Shown: positions 48,610 to 58,759, counted from the stretch's first letter. The stretch: DNA of 64,000 bases from DATJPR01 sp963843525 (GCA_963843525.1 CAWJKM010000003.1:186001-250000); one strand, 5' to 3'. The notes: generated by a model not told the origin, from the letters alone. A program made the numbers and translations.

Positions 48610-49605
48610 ATGAACAGAATTGCTTGCCTTGTGCTCCTCTTGCCGTTGCTGGCCCTGCTGGACACGGGGTGCGCCCTCGTCGCCTCCGAAACGGTATACG
48701 TTCAGAACGCGACGGTGACAGCCCCTGCCGGTCACCTGCCGGTCCGCACCGCACAGGATGTCCGGCCGGGCGTCCTCACTGTCTCGCCGTCGATCGCGGT
48801 CGGTCCGCGGACGACAACTGACGCAAAGGTCCCGACACACAGCCCGGTCAATCCGGCGGGAGTCTATGCCGTCGATACGTTGACCGACAGCGGTGGACGA
48901 GTGTCGTTTCGTCCCGGGAACAACGCACTTCAGTATGTCGGCACAAATATGCACTGGAACACTCCGGCATTCACCGCGATGCTTTCCCTCGATTACACGC
49001 TCAGCAAATCGTTGGCGCTCGAAGGAGGGATTTGTTACGCATCCAATACCGGAGCAGACATCTGGGGAGGACACGTCGGACTGGGCCTGATGTCCGAAGG
49101 AGATGTGTTTGGATTCAGATTGAGCGGCGGGATTCAATGGACGCCGATTTATTACAGCGTTGAAACCGCAGTGGTAACACAATATGAGTATATGTTTTCC
49201 TCCAGCCGGGAGACGATCGTCGCGTTTTATCGCGATCAGGGCAAGGATGCCCCGTTTGGATGGTACGCGGGTTTTACCCTTAATACCCGTCTCCCTGAAT
49301 GGCCGATCCAGACATTTGTGAACATCACTCTCTCCAAGGAGCGATTCTTTTCCTATCAGCCCTCGAACTATTTTGCCTTTGGCACTACGGACGCATACCA
49401 GAATTCCTCTGTAGATTCCCGTGCGGAGGCCTCGGCGGTTCTGGTGCTGCTTTCTCCCGGGGTCTCCATCCCGGTCGGACCATCCCAGCGGGTGCTCATT
49501 GGCGCACGGTGGTCGTTCGCTCCGGACATGATGAATGAGGATGGTTCGTCGATGCCCACGCAGAGCTGGTTTGCGCCGTTTATCCAGGTGGATATCGGAT
49601 TGTAG
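48610..49605 (+). CDS. Putative outer-membrane lipoprotein
   Basis: A 331-aa protein with a signal peptide ending in a lipobox (LALLDTGC). The rest shows alternating hydrophobic strands with many Gly, Tyr and Trp (FTAMLSLDYTLSKSLALEGGICYAS, GLGLMSEGDVFGFRLSGGIQWTPIYYS, VLIGARWSFAP) and ends in a strand FIQVDIGL, as in a small outer-membrane barrel or barrel-like lipoprotein. Family unknown. It follows the phosphatase gene by 45 nt; ATG 48610 was preferred to GTG 48601. Confidence 0.6.
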   Translation: MNRIACLVLLLPLLALLDTGCALVASETVYVQNATVTAPAGHLPVRTAQDVRPGVLTVSPSIAVGPRTTTDAKVPTHSPVNPAGVYAVDTLTDSGGRVSFRPGNNALQYVGTNMHWNTPAFTAMLSLDYTLSKSLALEGGICYASNTGADIWGGHVGLGLMSEGDVFGFRLSGGIQWTPIYYSVETAVVTQYEYMFSSSRETIVAFYRDQGKDAPFGWYAGFTLNTRLPEWPIQTFVNITLSKERFFSYQPSNYFAFGTTDAYQNSSVDSRAEASAVLVLLSPGVSIPVGPSQRVLIGARWSFAPDMMNEDGSSMPTQSWFAPFIQVDIGL

Positions 49606-49624
49606 TGGCACATGAGGGGGCATA

Positions 49625-50872
49625 GTGACGCTGAACAATCCTGGACAGAACCTTCTGCCGTCGTTACGCGTGTGGTGGGGGTCAACGCAAACGCGTTGTG
49701 AACGGGCGATGGTTTCCCTTCTGATCGCTGTCTCCCTTGTCACAATCTTTTCTACAGCACTGGTTCAGACTCTTGTCGTGTGCCTGATGATCGTTGTCAC
49801 GAGTTGCACACTCTTCGAGTACCGCGGCTCCTGGCGACGGACCCCCCTTGATATCCCCTTTTTCGCATTCATTGCGGGAAGGGTTCTCTCGATCGCATTC
49901 TCGCAATACCCGTGGAGGAGCATTTCGGCGTTGCGGATCGAGTTTCTGTTCTATGGCGTATTTTTTCTCGCCACACAGGCAGTCCGACAGGAGGAGGAGG
50001 ACGCATCCCGGGTGGTGATGGTGGGTATCGTTGCGGCCGGCGTCATCGGGGCGATCATCGGAATCCTCAAAGTTGTGCTTGAGATCGAGAAACGCGCATC
50101 GTCCACGACAGCGGGCACCTATACGCTCGGGGCGTACCTCGCTCTGGTCCTCCCGCTCGCAGTGTTCTTCTCGCTCGAATCCAATCGCAATCTCCTGAAG
50201 CACTGGTCCTGGGCTGTTCCGCTACTCTTCTCCATAGGGATTCTCCTCACCTTCGACAGACTCCACTGGGCCGCGATGGGATCAATTCTTTTTGTTGCGG
50301 CCCTCCTCTCCCGGAAGCGCATGCCGTTCATCGTTACCGCCGTCGCGCTGCTCGCACTTTTGACGATCCCGTCTGTCTGGGGACGTTTTATGCAAATCTT
50401 CGATCTGGGCGAAAACATGAATGGCCGGGACGTTCTGTGGCGGGGTGCCGCGATGATCTTCACAGAGCACCCGATCACGGGATTCGGCCCCAGGTCATTC
50501 CCCTATATCTTTCCCCTGTTCGAACAGATACCCGTCCGCGGCGTGGGGAGCTGGCACAACGACTTTCTGCAGGTGTATATGGAGAGTGGACTCCTCGGAC
50601 TCGGACCCCTGCTCTGGCTTATTGTTGCGACCTACTATCATAGTGTTCGGTGGATCCGCTCAGGTCTTGGCTCCCCGTACCGCCGGGGACTTGTTTTGAC
50701 TCTCCTTGCGTCGGTCAGCGTCATGTTTGTCATTGGAGGGATACTCGATACCATTGTCGGTATCACGTTCCGGATCCTGCTGGCCTTCCTTGCACTTCTC
50801 ATCGCACGGTCAGATCTGCCGGAATCTCCTGCAGGAACTGGCAGCCCGCTGCCGTTGTCGAACGTCACCTGA
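49625..50872 (+). CDS. O-antigen ligase/polymerase-like membrane protein
   Basis: A 415-aa protein with about ten membrane helices and a larger extracytoplasmic loop near the C-terminus containing GVGSWHNDFLQVYMESGLLG, the His/Glu motif of the Wzy/WaaL family (PF04932). It either joins O-antigen units to lipid A core or polymerises them. GTG start with GAGGGGG 5 nt upstream. It faces the glycan-type operon tail to tail, and the shared theme suggests they act on the same surface polymer. Confidence 0.8.
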   Translation: MTLNNPGQNLLPSLRVWWGSTQTRCERAMVSLLIAVSLVTIFSTALVQTLVVCLMIVVTSCTLFEYRGSWRRTPLDIPFFAFIAGRVLSIAFSQYPWRSISALRIEFLFYGVFFLATQAVRQEEEDASRVVMVGIVAAGVIGAIIGILKVVLEIEKRASSTTAGTYTLGAYLALVLPLAVFFSLESNRNLLKHWSWAVPLLFSIGILLTFDRLHWAAMGSILFVAALLSRKRMPFIVTAVALLALLTIPSVWGRFMQIFDLGENMNGRDVLWRGAAMIFTEHPITGFGPRSFPYIFPLFEQIPVRGVGSWHNDFLQVYMESGLLGLGPLLWLIVATYYHSVRWIRSGLGSPYRRGLVLTLLASVSVMFVIGGILDTIVGITFRILLAFLALLIARSDLPESPAGTGSPLPLSNVT

Positions 50873-50961
50873 GTTCCTGACTCCGTCATACGCTCCGTCG
50901 GCGTGAATCATGTCCGATGACGGGGGACGGGGAAAAAGGGATGGGATTCCGACGTGGAACG

Positions 50962-51993
50962 CTAAAAATGATCGCGGAGAGCAGCGGCAGGGGAGACGTG
51001 CAGTGTGCAGACACAGGTCCGGCAACGATCGATGTCGCCATTCTGCACTTTCCTTCGTGTTTCACGGATGCGTCCGAGGTTCAGGAGATCCGGAAGAGAC
51101 CCGTCGCGGAGGTTCGCGTACGACGGGAGAAAGAAGCATGGCAGCAAATCCCCGTTGGACGTAATCACGGCAGACACCCCGGGTGCATTGCACACGTTCG
51201 GTGGATAATCACAATCGCCAAGAAGGGCTTCATAGTAACGCGCGATAAACCGTAGTTTCGCAACGGGTTCAGCGATGAACCCCGATGCAAACTCCTCCCG
51301 AAGATCGCTGCCCATGCGATCGATCAAAGCCTTGAGTTCAACGACCTCCTCTCTGTCCAGGGCGATGACATCGCGCATCACCGTGGAACCCGGCCTGTCC
51401 CGCCCGAAACTGTCCGTCAGGACATCCGCTGCAAGGAACGAGATCCGATCGGTCCCGATGTTTCGCGCGAAGCGAACCATGTCGATGATCGACCGGTAGT
51501 TCTGCTTTTGCACAACCGTCCGGATGGAGATCGCGGGCCGGTTCGGTATTCCTCTCACACTGCGTATCCCTTCGATGATTTGATGGAATGCTTTGCCGCC
51601 GCGGATACCGTCGTGAATCCCCTCGTCAGGCCCGTCAATTGATACGATAATCTCCTGCAGAAAAGGGAGGATCTCGGCGGAACGTTTCTCAAGGAGGACT
51701 CCGTTGGTAAGCAGTGTCTGCCGTACTCCAAGGGAGGAAAACTCTCTGCAAATCGCCGGGAGGTCCCTCCGAAGAAGGGGTTCGCCGCCGGAATAGACGA
51801 TGTGGCGGAGGCCGAAATCCTTCAGGGCGCGGGAGAGCCGGACAATATCTTCAAAGGATAGCTCGTCCGGACGGGGATGCCTGTAGGAACATGTGACACA
51901 CCGCAGGTTGCAGCCTTCGGTGACGTAAAGGATCACGATCGGGAGGGTTCTGCACTGTGTCCCGAGAGTATTGAGCAGAGCATTAATGTTCAT
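50962..51993 (-). CDS. Radical SAM protein with SPASM-like C-terminus
   Basis: A 343-aa radical SAM enzyme. The 4Fe-4S motif CNLRCVTC (Cys28, Cys32, Cys35) starts the partial TIM barrel, and the SAM-site GGEPLL is present. The C-terminal part has cysteines in CNAPGVSAV, GDLLPCFF and CRTCVC, as in SPASM/twitch auxiliary-cluster domains. Members modify peptides, sugars or lipids; no small precursor-peptide gene was seen beside it. Last gene of the operon; it overlaps the upstream methyltransferase gene by 11 nt. Confidence 0.85.
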   Translation of the reverse strand: MNINALLNTLGTQCRTLPIVILYVTEGCNLRCVTCSYRHPRPDELSFEDIVRLSRALKDFGLRHIVYSGGEPLLRRDLPAICREFSSLGVRQTLLTNGVLLEKRSAEILPFLQEIIVSIDGPDEGIHDGIRGGKAFHQIIEGIRSVRGIPNRPAISIRTVVQKQNYRSIIDMVRFARNIGTDRISFLAADVLTDSFGRDRPGSTVMRDVIALDREEVVELKALIDRMGSDLREEFASGFIAEPVAKLRFIARYYEALLGDCDYPPNVCNAPGVSAVITSNGDLLPCFFLPSYANLRDGSLPDLLNLGRIRETRRKVQNGDIDRCRTCVCTLHVSPAAALRDHF

Positions 51994-52783
51994 CGTGCTG
52001 GGAAGGCCGGATTGCGTAGATGGTCAGCATCTCGAACGGGAGTTTCTTTTGCGCCGCCGGAATCGCCGTCAGACCAGCTTCCCGGAAAAAAGAAAGGATG
52101 ACGGGGATTTCTATTTCCGAAGAGAGCAGGAACAGGATGCATCCATTCTCCCGGAGGAATCCGCCTGCGCTCTTCGCGAACCTTGAAATCGCAGAGTACC
52201 CCGGGCCGGCGTTCCATGCGAAACTTTCGTCGCTTGCGGCTTCCCGGGGATAGAACGGCGGACTCCAGATGATATAGTCGAACCGAGTGCCTTCCCCGAT
52301 CTGCTTGAACAGATCGCTTTCAACCACGGAAATCCTGTTTTGCAGGCCGTTCGATTCAGCATTGCGCCTCGTGCACTGGACGGCGTGGGGATTGATATCG
52401 ACTGCTGTCACAACAGCACCCTTTCGTGCGGCGATGAGGGACAGGATGCCGGACCCTGAACCTATTTCGAGTATTTCTCTCCCCTCCAGTTGCAGGGTCG
52501 ACAAATAGCCGGCGAAGAATCGGCTTGTGCGGTAGAATTTCGGGTGGAAGACGGAAGGAGGAACAGTAAGTTTCAGACCAAGCATTGAACAGGTATCTAC
52601 CCTGGTGATCGCCGGTTTAACCCAGAGATGATAGAGAAAGGCATGGATGACCCGTCGAACCCATCGCTGGAAAGGCGAAAGGTAGGCCCGGTCCGGCGTC
52701 GCTGTGACGCTCCCTTGACTGTATCCGTTCATGTCCGAGCTGGTCCTCCGGGGGGGTGGAACGGCAATTGTTCGCTCATTCAC
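51983..52783 (-). CDS. SAM-dependent methyltransferase, PrmC-like
   Basis: A 266-aa class I methyltransferase. SAM motif EILEIGSGSG (103-112), acidic motif AVDINP and the active-site SPPF at 174-177 (compare NPPY) put it in the amide/amine N-methyltransferase branch related to PrmC/HemK. The N-terminal ~95 residues are a basic helical extension. Substrate unknown. Inside the operon, with a stop-start overlap toward the radical SAM gene. Confidence 0.78.
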   Translation of the reverse strand: MNERTIAVPPPRRTSSDMNGYSQGSVTATPDRAYLSPFQRWVRRVIHAFLYHLWVKPAITRVDTCSMLGLKLTVPPSVFHPKFYRTSRFFAGYLSTLQLEGREILEIGSGSGILSLIAARKGAVVTAVDINPHAVQCTRRNAESNGLQNRISVVESDLFKQIGEGTRFDYIIWSPPFYPREAASDESFAWNAGPGYSAISRFAKSAGGFLRENGCILFLLSSEIEIPVILSFFREAGLTAIPAAQKKLPFEMLTIYAIRPSQHDEH

Positions 52784-52785
52784 TT

Positions 52786-54255
52786 TCAGAATCCTTCAAT
52801 TTCCGGCTGCCGGTAGCGCAGAACCCTTTGCGTCAGAATGACTTCATACGGTGCGCCATAGAGCGAGGATTTGTATCGCCAGCCACCGACCATTCTCAAG
52901 GTGAATCGGTCAACGTCGCGTAACTTCAAATCTGAGAGCGTCGGGAACGCCGCATTCAGCACGCGTTCAAAATTACGGATTCGATTGATCTGATTGCTTG
53001 AAAGCCAGGGCGTTACCGGGTGCTTATGCAGGTCGTGGAGCTGCCATTCCGGAAGGAGCCAGTCGTCAAGTTGTTCCGGGAAGCGGAAATTCTGCCGTTG
53101 CGCCTCCTGGTAGAGGTCGGATTCCGAAAAATGGACGGGGGAGTAGACATAGATCACGATCTCTGTAAGCGGGTTGATTTCTTTTATGCGCTTGATGAAC
53201 TGGATATCATGTTCGATATCCTCGTCCACGGTGGGGGTGGGGCTCCCGAGGACGAAGGAGAATTCAGGGATGATGCCAACACCCCGCATTTTGTCCGCAA
53301 GTTCCAGTATCGTAGCAGGCGTCTGGGTGCCGCCCTTGTCCATAAGACTCAACACATGCTGCGATCCGGATTCGGCGCCCATAAAGATCATTTTGCATCC
53401 TGCTGCACGCATTGCCTGCCAGGTGCGGTCGTCATACGCCAGCAGCGTGTCCGGTCGGGCTTCTCCCCACCATGTCATGCCGTGATTTCTCATCCGTTCG
53501 GAAAATTCCAGCGTTCGTCTCTCCGATGTAAAGAAGTTGTTGTCATGGAATTCCACCGCGTCGACATTGAAATTCTTTTTGAACCAGAGCAGGTCCCGCT
53601 CCATTCGCTCCGGATGTAACCCCATCCACCTCGCCTTATAGGATACTGCGACGGCGCAGAACCCACAGAGAAACGGACAACCAACGCTGGAATGATAGTT
53701 CACCGTCCTGCTCCCGACGTATGTCCGGCCGATATACCGTGGAACATCGACTTTGTGATATGGAAGCGGGAGAAGCCCGTTGGGATCAATGAGGGTCTGC
53801 TTCTCGTTGTGGTGTATGCCGTCTTCTTTGTAGGACAATCCGGTGATCGAAGCAGGCGACCCTCCGGATTCCAGGCAATCGATGAGTCGCCGGAATGCGA
53901 AGTCACCCTGATCACGCACAACGTAATCGACGTACGTCGCCTTGAGCACGATGTCAGCATGGAGGGAAGGGAAGTACCCTCCCCAAATGATTTTTACCGA
54001 TGGAATCTCGTTCCTGAGTCGTTTGGAAAGGAGAATCGCCTGGCCGAGTTGGGGGCCGGGCATGACCGTGAATCCCACGTATTTTATCTTCTTCTCCCTG
54101 ACGAGATCCAGCAACGTCGTGCCTATCGAGGCGTCGAGGTTTCCGTCAAGGATTTCGTAGGGGTAATGCCCTTCGAGTGATGCGCCGATGCTCAGAATCG
54201 AAAGCGGGATTCTGCACCTCCAGCGCGTAGCACGGGGATTGACGAGGCAGATCAT
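52786..54255 (-). CDS. B12-type radical SAM protein
   Basis: A 489-aa protein. The N-terminal ~150 residues look like a cobalamin-binding Rossmann domain (ILSIGASLEGH, GFTVMPGPQLGQA, KIIWGGYFPSLHAD), without the DxHxxG motif, as in many members of this class. The radical SAM core has CPFLCGFC (Cys193, 197, 200), VEFHDNNFFT and FMGAESGSQHVL. Relatives methylate unactivated carbons or form C-C bonds on hopanoids, bacteriochlorophyll and secondary metabolites. Its C-terminus is long and unassigned. Confidence 0.85.
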   Translation of the reverse strand: MICLVNPRATRWRCRIPLSILSIGASLEGHYPYEILDGNLDASIGTTLLDLVREKKIKYVGFTVMPGPQLGQAILLSKRLRNEIPSVKIIWGGYFPSLHADIVLKATYVDYVVRDQGDFAFRRLIDCLESGGSPASITGLSYKEDGIHHNEKQTLIDPNGLLPLPYHKVDVPRYIGRTYVGSRTVNYHSSVGCPFLCGFCAVAVSYKARWMGLHPERMERDLLWFKKNFNVDAVEFHDNNFFTSERRTLEFSERMRNHGMTWWGEARPDTLLAYDDRTWQAMRAAGCKMIFMGAESGSQHVLSLMDKGGTQTPATILELADKMRGVGIIPEFSFVLGSPTPTVDEDIEHDIQFIKRIKEINPLTEIVIYVYSPVHFSESDLYQEAQRQNFRFPEQLDDWLLPEWQLHDLHKHPVTPWLSSNQINRIRNFERVLNAAFPTLSDLKLRDVDRFTLRMVGGWRYKSSLYGAPYEVILTQRVLRYRQPEIEGF

Positions 54256-54261
54256 CGTTCT

Positions 54262-55395
54262 TCAGTTCCTGTTGACCAAACCACAATACAGTTCAGAAAA
54301 TTGCGCAGTGCTCCAATCGAGAGAATGTTGGAGAGCCCATTCAACCGCGCGGGAGCTCATCCGGTTCATCAATTCCGGGTTCTCAAGCAATCGTATTGCA
54401 GATTCCGCAAGCTTATTCGGGTCCCCGGACGGCGCGGTGACGGCAAAGGAATTCTCAAAATCCTCCAGCAACCCGACCCTGGTACCGCAAACGGGGATCC
54501 CTGACGCAGCAGCTTCCGCGAAGACCACGCCCTGACCTTCATAAACGGAGGAGTGGAGAAGAAGGTGGGCCCATGCAAAATGTTGCGGAAGGTCGGCATG
54601 CCGGACATACCCTTCGAACGAAACCCGGTCTTCGATTCTGAGGTCAAAGGCCAGCCGGCGGAGCGTGTTCTCCAGTGGTCCTTCTCCCACAATTCTAAGC
54701 CGGCAATCGAGCGATTGGACTATTCGCTTGAACGCTTTCAGGAGGGTAATTTGATCCTTCACGCGATTCAGATGACCAACGTGAAGAAGGTGGAAGGGCG
54801 GAGGTTGAGGTCTTTCGCCTGCATGCGAGAAGAGAGCGGGATCGGCTCCCAGGGGGATGGTGTGGATGTTCTCCGTTCTTGTAAATCCGAACTTCTGCAG
54901 CTCACGGAGCTGGTAACGGGTAAGAAATGTCAGAGTCCCGGCCCTGTTCGATGTCCAGAGGGTTGCCAGGCGCGATGCGCGCTTGCGCATGTTGCCATAC
55001 TGAATATGCGGGAGGTTCGCCGCTTCGCCCCCGAGGAGAGTTACCATGCTTGGCACTCCCGTCACCCGGCCTGCGATGGTCGCCGCAAGTCCTCCGGGCA
55101 ATCCCCAGAAGCCATGCACAAGTGCATAGGGATGAATCTGGTGATCGTTCGTAAATGCTCTCACTGCTTGCGCCACAATGGCGAGCGGAGAACTCCCGAA
55201 ATGCACAGGAAGGAACTCAACTCTGGCCTTCCCGGCTGAAAACGGTGTCCGGGTATTATCGGTCGTGATGCAGGTATACACGGTGATATTGAACGTCTCG
55301 GCCAGACGCTCGATCAGCCCGGTAATGGCCGGAACCGAATGGCTCGACCACGCGGGAGCAATACCCCCATGGATGATGATCCCTATGCGTTCCAT
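54262..55395 (-). CDS. Glycosyltransferase family 4
   Basis: A 377-aa GT-B glycosyltransferase. Donor-site motifs GEGPLENTLRR and VYEGQGVVFAEAAASGIPVCGT (an E-x7-E motif) are in the C-terminal half, and a glycine-rich loop (IIHGGIAPAWSSHSVPAI) is at the N-terminus. It transfers a nucleotide-activated sugar, probably to a lipid-linked or cell-surface acceptor. Overlaps the GT9 gene by 13 nt. Confidence 0.9.
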   Translation of the reverse strand: MERIGIIIHGGIAPAWSSHSVPAITGLIERLAETFNITVYTCITTDNTRTPFSAGKARVEFLPVHFGSSPLAIVAQAVRAFTNDHQIHPYALVHGFWGLPGGLAATIAGRVTGVPSMVTLLGGEAANLPHIQYGNMRKRASRLATLWTSNRAGTLTFLTRYQLRELQKFGFTRTENIHTIPLGADPALFSHAGERPQPPPFHLLHVGHLNRVKDQITLLKAFKRIVQSLDCRLRIVGEGPLENTLRRLAFDLRIEDRVSFEGYVRHADLPQHFAWAHLLLHSSVYEGQGVVFAEAAASGIPVCGTRVGLLEDFENSFAVTAPSGDPNKLAESAIRLLENPELMNRMSSRAVEWALQHSLDWSTAQFSELYCGLVNRN

Positions 55396-56450
55396 GGTTT
55401 ACCGTTCCCGAAAGCCGGTGTTGGCATCAGTAGTTTCGCCGCATGCAACACGCTCTCAGGCGTGTATCGCGTCAGACAATGCACGTCACCGAACCTGCAT
55501 TCCGGCTGCATACATTGGCCGCAGGAGAGATCCCCTGAATGGAGGACCCGAACGAGTGGTCCGGTCGGAGACGACCAGACATGTTTGCTCGATCCGAACA
55601 GCGCAACCACCGGGGCCCCCGCAGCCCACGCAAGATGCATCAGCCCGGAATCCTCGGAGATAACGCAGGCAGATTGCTGGAGAATGGCAATCGCTGTTTC
55701 AACGTTCGTTTTGCCGACAAGGTTGATCACTGAGGGTCCGATTCCTGACTCAAGACTAACGGCCGATTCTCTGATCCGATCGGTCCCCAGAATCACAAAG
55801 CGAATGGGTTCGCGCTCGAGCCAGATTCGGGCGAGGGAAGCATATGATTGAATCGGCCAGTGTCGCGTTTTCCAGAGACCCGCAGGATTGAGAACGATGA
55901 ATTGTTCCTCCGGGTTGCACCCACCGGAGTGAAGCAGGTCCCGGGCATTCTCACGGAGGGATAAGGGCAGGATGAAGGAAAAGGATGGGGCGACCCTGTC
56001 GAACCCTGTCCGATGAATCGTCTCAAGGACACGATCCGACGCAGTCCGGGGAGCAAAGCGATTGAACTCTCCCCAGGCAGTGGGATGGGCCATGAGACGG
56101 ATCGTGCGCGACACCCAGTTCCGTTGGAGATCGATGATGGCATCGTATCTGCGCATCCGGGCCGCGGCCCCCGTTCGAACGGCATGCGAAAGGCGTTCCA
56201 CCCTGTCCATGCCGGCGGGCATGGTCAGAACGCGGTCGAAGAGATCGAGCGAACGCAGGAAGGGGGCATGGGGTTCGAGTGTGAGAAAATCGATTTCCGA
56301 TTCCGGGAAGCAGCGGCGCAATCCACGGGACGCAGGGAGCGTGACCGCGACATCACCCAACGCATGGAAACGGATAATCAGTATGCGCCGGGGGTCGGTG
56401 TTCTGTTCCCATGGGGAAAACGATTGACGTTCTGCTTCCCGTTGTTTCAT
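55383..56450 (-). CDS. Glycosyltransferase family 9 (heptosyltransferase-like)
   Basis: A 355-aa GT9 protein: RILIIRFHALGDVAVTLPASRGLRRCFPESEIDFLT at the N-terminus and CVISEDSGLMHLAWAAGAPVVALFGSS at the nucleotide-sugar site are hallmarks of heptosyltransferases and relatives that build the lipopolysaccharide core. No heptose-synthesis gene is in the window. Directly abuts the downstream end of the methyltransferase gene. Confidence 0.9.
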   Translation of the reverse strand: MKQREAERQSFSPWEQNTDPRRILIIRFHALGDVAVTLPASRGLRRCFPESEIDFLTLEPHAPFLRSLDLFDRVLTMPAGMDRVERLSHAVRTGAAARMRRYDAIIDLQRNWVSRTIRLMAHPTAWGEFNRFAPRTASDRVLETIHRTGFDRVAPSFSFILPLSLRENARDLLHSGGCNPEEQFIVLNPAGLWKTRHWPIQSYASLARIWLEREPIRFVILGTDRIRESAVSLESGIGPSVINLVGKTNVETAIAILQQSACVISEDSGLMHLAWAAGAPVVALFGSSKHVWSSPTGPLVRVLHSGDLSCGQCMQPECRFGDVHCLTRYTPESVLHAAKLLMPTPAFGNGKPWNA

Positions 56451-57287
56451 CTAGCGCTCAGTATCAAAGTGTTTCCTGCGCAACACGATTGCGTAATGGT
56501 CGCCGATTGAACGGAAGAGTGGCCAGGCCGCAACCGTATCATCCAGGCGCTCAAACAATCCGATCCGTTTGCCGAGCAACGAATACGTTCTCCCAAAGTT
56601 GGGAGGGGGAAGAAAAACGGCGAGACCCACGGTTGCCACATGGTCGAAATGATCGGCGAATGCAGCTGCAAACCTTCGGGGCGAATAGTAGAACGTCCTT
56701 ACAGTTCCCCCGTGAACATTGGCCGGAGTGCCTCCCCGCGCAGTCCTCCGGAACGCGAGCCGCCACTTTCCCCGCAGCAAGAATGCGGATGTCTCCCAGA
56801 GGCAGAAAGGGGGCATCACCACACCTATGAAAATTCCATCCGGCCGGAGGAGGTCTGCAAGTCCGCTGGCGATCGGTTGCAGGTCGTTCGTGCAATTCAG
56901 GCCGCCGAGGTTGGAGTACGCTCCATCGAACGTGCTTCCCCTGAGCGCGGATAACCGGTCGAAAGGCAGGACCTGCACTTCGACGGAGTCTTCCAGGCCC
57001 ATTGCCGTGGCTTTTTCCCTTGCGAGGTGCACCATGGATGGCGATATATCAGTCGCGAAAATCGTATATCCCAGCCCGGCGAGAGAAACTGCATCGTTGC
57101 CCGTCCCGCAGTTGATTTCGAGGAGGCGGCTACCCCGGGGGAAATACTTGAGGTACAGACGGGCGGTGACCGCGCGAAAGCGACGGATACCGGGGAGGCT
57201 TTCGTAGAGGGCATCATACACCGGGGCTGCCGCGTCGAATGCCTTTCGAGTCTGCTCCGTATCGGTCAAATTCATGAGTTCTGTCAA
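56451..57287 (-). CDS. SAM-dependent methyltransferase, class I
   Basis: A 278-aa methyltransferase with SAM motif LLEINCGTGNDAVSLAG (55-71), FATDISPSM and a substrate-binding C-terminal half (WRLAFRRTARGGTPANVHGG). It resembles small-molecule or sugar/quinone methyltransferases; acceptor unknown. Start overlaps the radical SAM gene stop (ATGA at 57284-57287). Confidence 0.85.
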   Translation of the reverse strand: MTELMNLTDTEQTRKAFDAAAPVYDALYESLPGIRRFRAVTARLYLKYFPRGSRLLEINCGTGNDAVSLAGLGYTIFATDISPSMVHLAREKATAMGLEDSVEVQVLPFDRLSALRGSTFDGAYSNLGGLNCTNDLQPIASGLADLLRPDGIFIGVVMPPFCLWETSAFLLRGKWRLAFRRTARGGTPANVHGGTVRTFYYSPRRFAAAFADHFDHVATVGLAVFLPPPNFGRTYSLLGKRIGLFERLDDTVAAWPLFRSIGDHYAIVLRRKHFDTER

Positions 57288-58759
57288 TCGGTCGAAAGAC
57301 GATGTTTTGCAAGGGCGTTGAGTCGCGCTTCAGAACGGGGAAGCGTGGCCCAATGATAGGCAGTTGCCGCCAGTCGCCGGAATCTCCACGGGGTCAAATG
57401 CCATGGATGGATGGCTGCGTCCCGGAGGATATCCAACCCCTGCCATAGCCGGAATTTCTTATGCGTGACCCGGTGCAGCGCCCGGTAAAAGTCCGGCACA
57501 TAGGTCCCCTGGAAGAGCAGGGCAAGGTCCTGACTGTCTTCCCAGTTATGTTTGACGCCGAGTTGTTCCCGAACGTCATTGTAGAACTTCGTGCCCGGAA
57601 GGGGATACGAGACCGAGATTCCGATCTCGTCGGGTTTGCACTCCTTGAGCATCTTCCAGGTGAGAGCGATATCCTCGCGTGATTCGCCTGGAAAACCGTA
57701 CTGCAGGAAGAATCCAACCTGAATGCCGGCACGCTTGAGCCTTTTCGATGCAGCGTAGATCTGTTCGACGGTGGTTCCTTTTTCCATGGCATCGAGGATC
57801 TTCTGAGAACCCGATTCGGCGCCAACCCAGACAGACCTGCATCCAGCTTTCCGGAGATGGTCAACAGTATCTCCCTTGAGAAGAAGATCAACGCGGGCAA
57901 GGCACTTGAAGGGAATCATGGCATCATGGGCGACAACCAGCTCACTGAATTCGGCGATCCACCCGGGTTTCAGACCGAAAATGTCATCGCAAAACCAGAG
58001 ATGGTCCGGCGAATAGGTTTTCTTGAGAAGGGCCATTTCCTCAACGACATTCCGAGGGCTGCGACTGTTGTACACCTGCCCGTACAGCGGCTTGGCACAC
58101 CAGCTGCAGTGATACGGACAGCCTCTTGTTGTCACAATATTGACGGAGAAATACCCATGGTGCCTGGTCCAGAGTTTTCTGTAGCGCTCAAAGTCGACAA
58201 GATCCCGCGCCGGGAGAGGAAGCGCGTCAAGCTCTCGCAACACTGTGCGTGGCGCCGTTCGTTTCAGGACTCCGTCCGCCATGTAGGCGAGCCCCGGTAT
58301 GGTTCCGGGGTCTTCTCCAGGGCCAAGTAACGCCTGAAGAAGTTCGGCAAGAGTTCTTTCCCCTTCGCCGCAGAGGACGAAGTCAACATTGTTGCCAAAG
58401 TACTCGGGAAGGTGATCCACCGAGTCGGACCCATGGGCGACCACGATGCATCCGGCAGCTTTTGCAAATCCCGCCATCGAAAACGCAGCCGTGCGCATTC
58501 GGCTGAGGCACATCTTCGTGAGATAATTGAAGTCATCGTCATAGATCACCACGATACGGGGGTGATGGCGGAGTACTGCCGCCTGAAACTCGTCTTCGCT
58601 TTCCCCGAGCATGCTGTCGAACAGGGCGACGGAAAACCCCAGGCTTCTCGCCAGGCCGGCGGCGTAAAGGGTCCCGAGGGGCGGATAGGGCATCATTGCC
58701 CGGTGCTCTTTCGGGTCAAAACGCAGGAAGTATGAGTGGGTAAAGAGAATGTCTGTCAT
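57284..58759 (-). CDS. B12-type radical SAM protein
   Basis: A 491-aa protein with an N-terminal cobalamin-like domain (YPPLGTLYAAGLARSLGFSVALFD, IVVIYDDDFNYL, VVAHGSDSVDHLPEYFG) and a radical SAM core with CPYHCSWC (Cys214, 218, 221) and VWVGAESGSQKILDAMEKG. Start set at ATG 58759, which gives MTDILFTHSYFLRFDPKEHRA, a typical N-terminus; codons further upstream are not family-like. Distinct from the 489-aa member of the same operon. Confidence 0.85.
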   Translation of the reverse strand: MTDILFTHSYFLRFDPKEHRAMMPYPPLGTLYAAGLARSLGFSVALFDSMLGESEDEFQAAVLRHHPRIVVIYDDDFNYLTKMCLSRMRTAAFSMAGFAKAAGCIVVAHGSDSVDHLPEYFGNNVDFVLCGEGERTLAELLQALLGPGEDPGTIPGLAYMADGVLKRTAPRTVLRELDALPLPARDLVDFERYRKLWTRHHGYFSVNIVTTRGCPYHCSWCAKPLYGQVYNSRSPRNVVEEMALLKKTYSPDHLWFCDDIFGLKPGWIAEFSELVVAHDAMIPFKCLARVDLLLKGDTVDHLRKAGCRSVWVGAESGSQKILDAMEKGTTVEQIYAASKRLKRAGIQVGFFLQYGFPGESREDIALTWKMLKECKPDEIGISVSYPLPGTKFYNDVREQLGVKHNWEDSQDLALLFQGTYVPDFYRALHRVTHKKFRLWQGLDILRDAAIHPWHLTPWRFRRLAATAYHWATLPRSEARLNALAKHRLSTD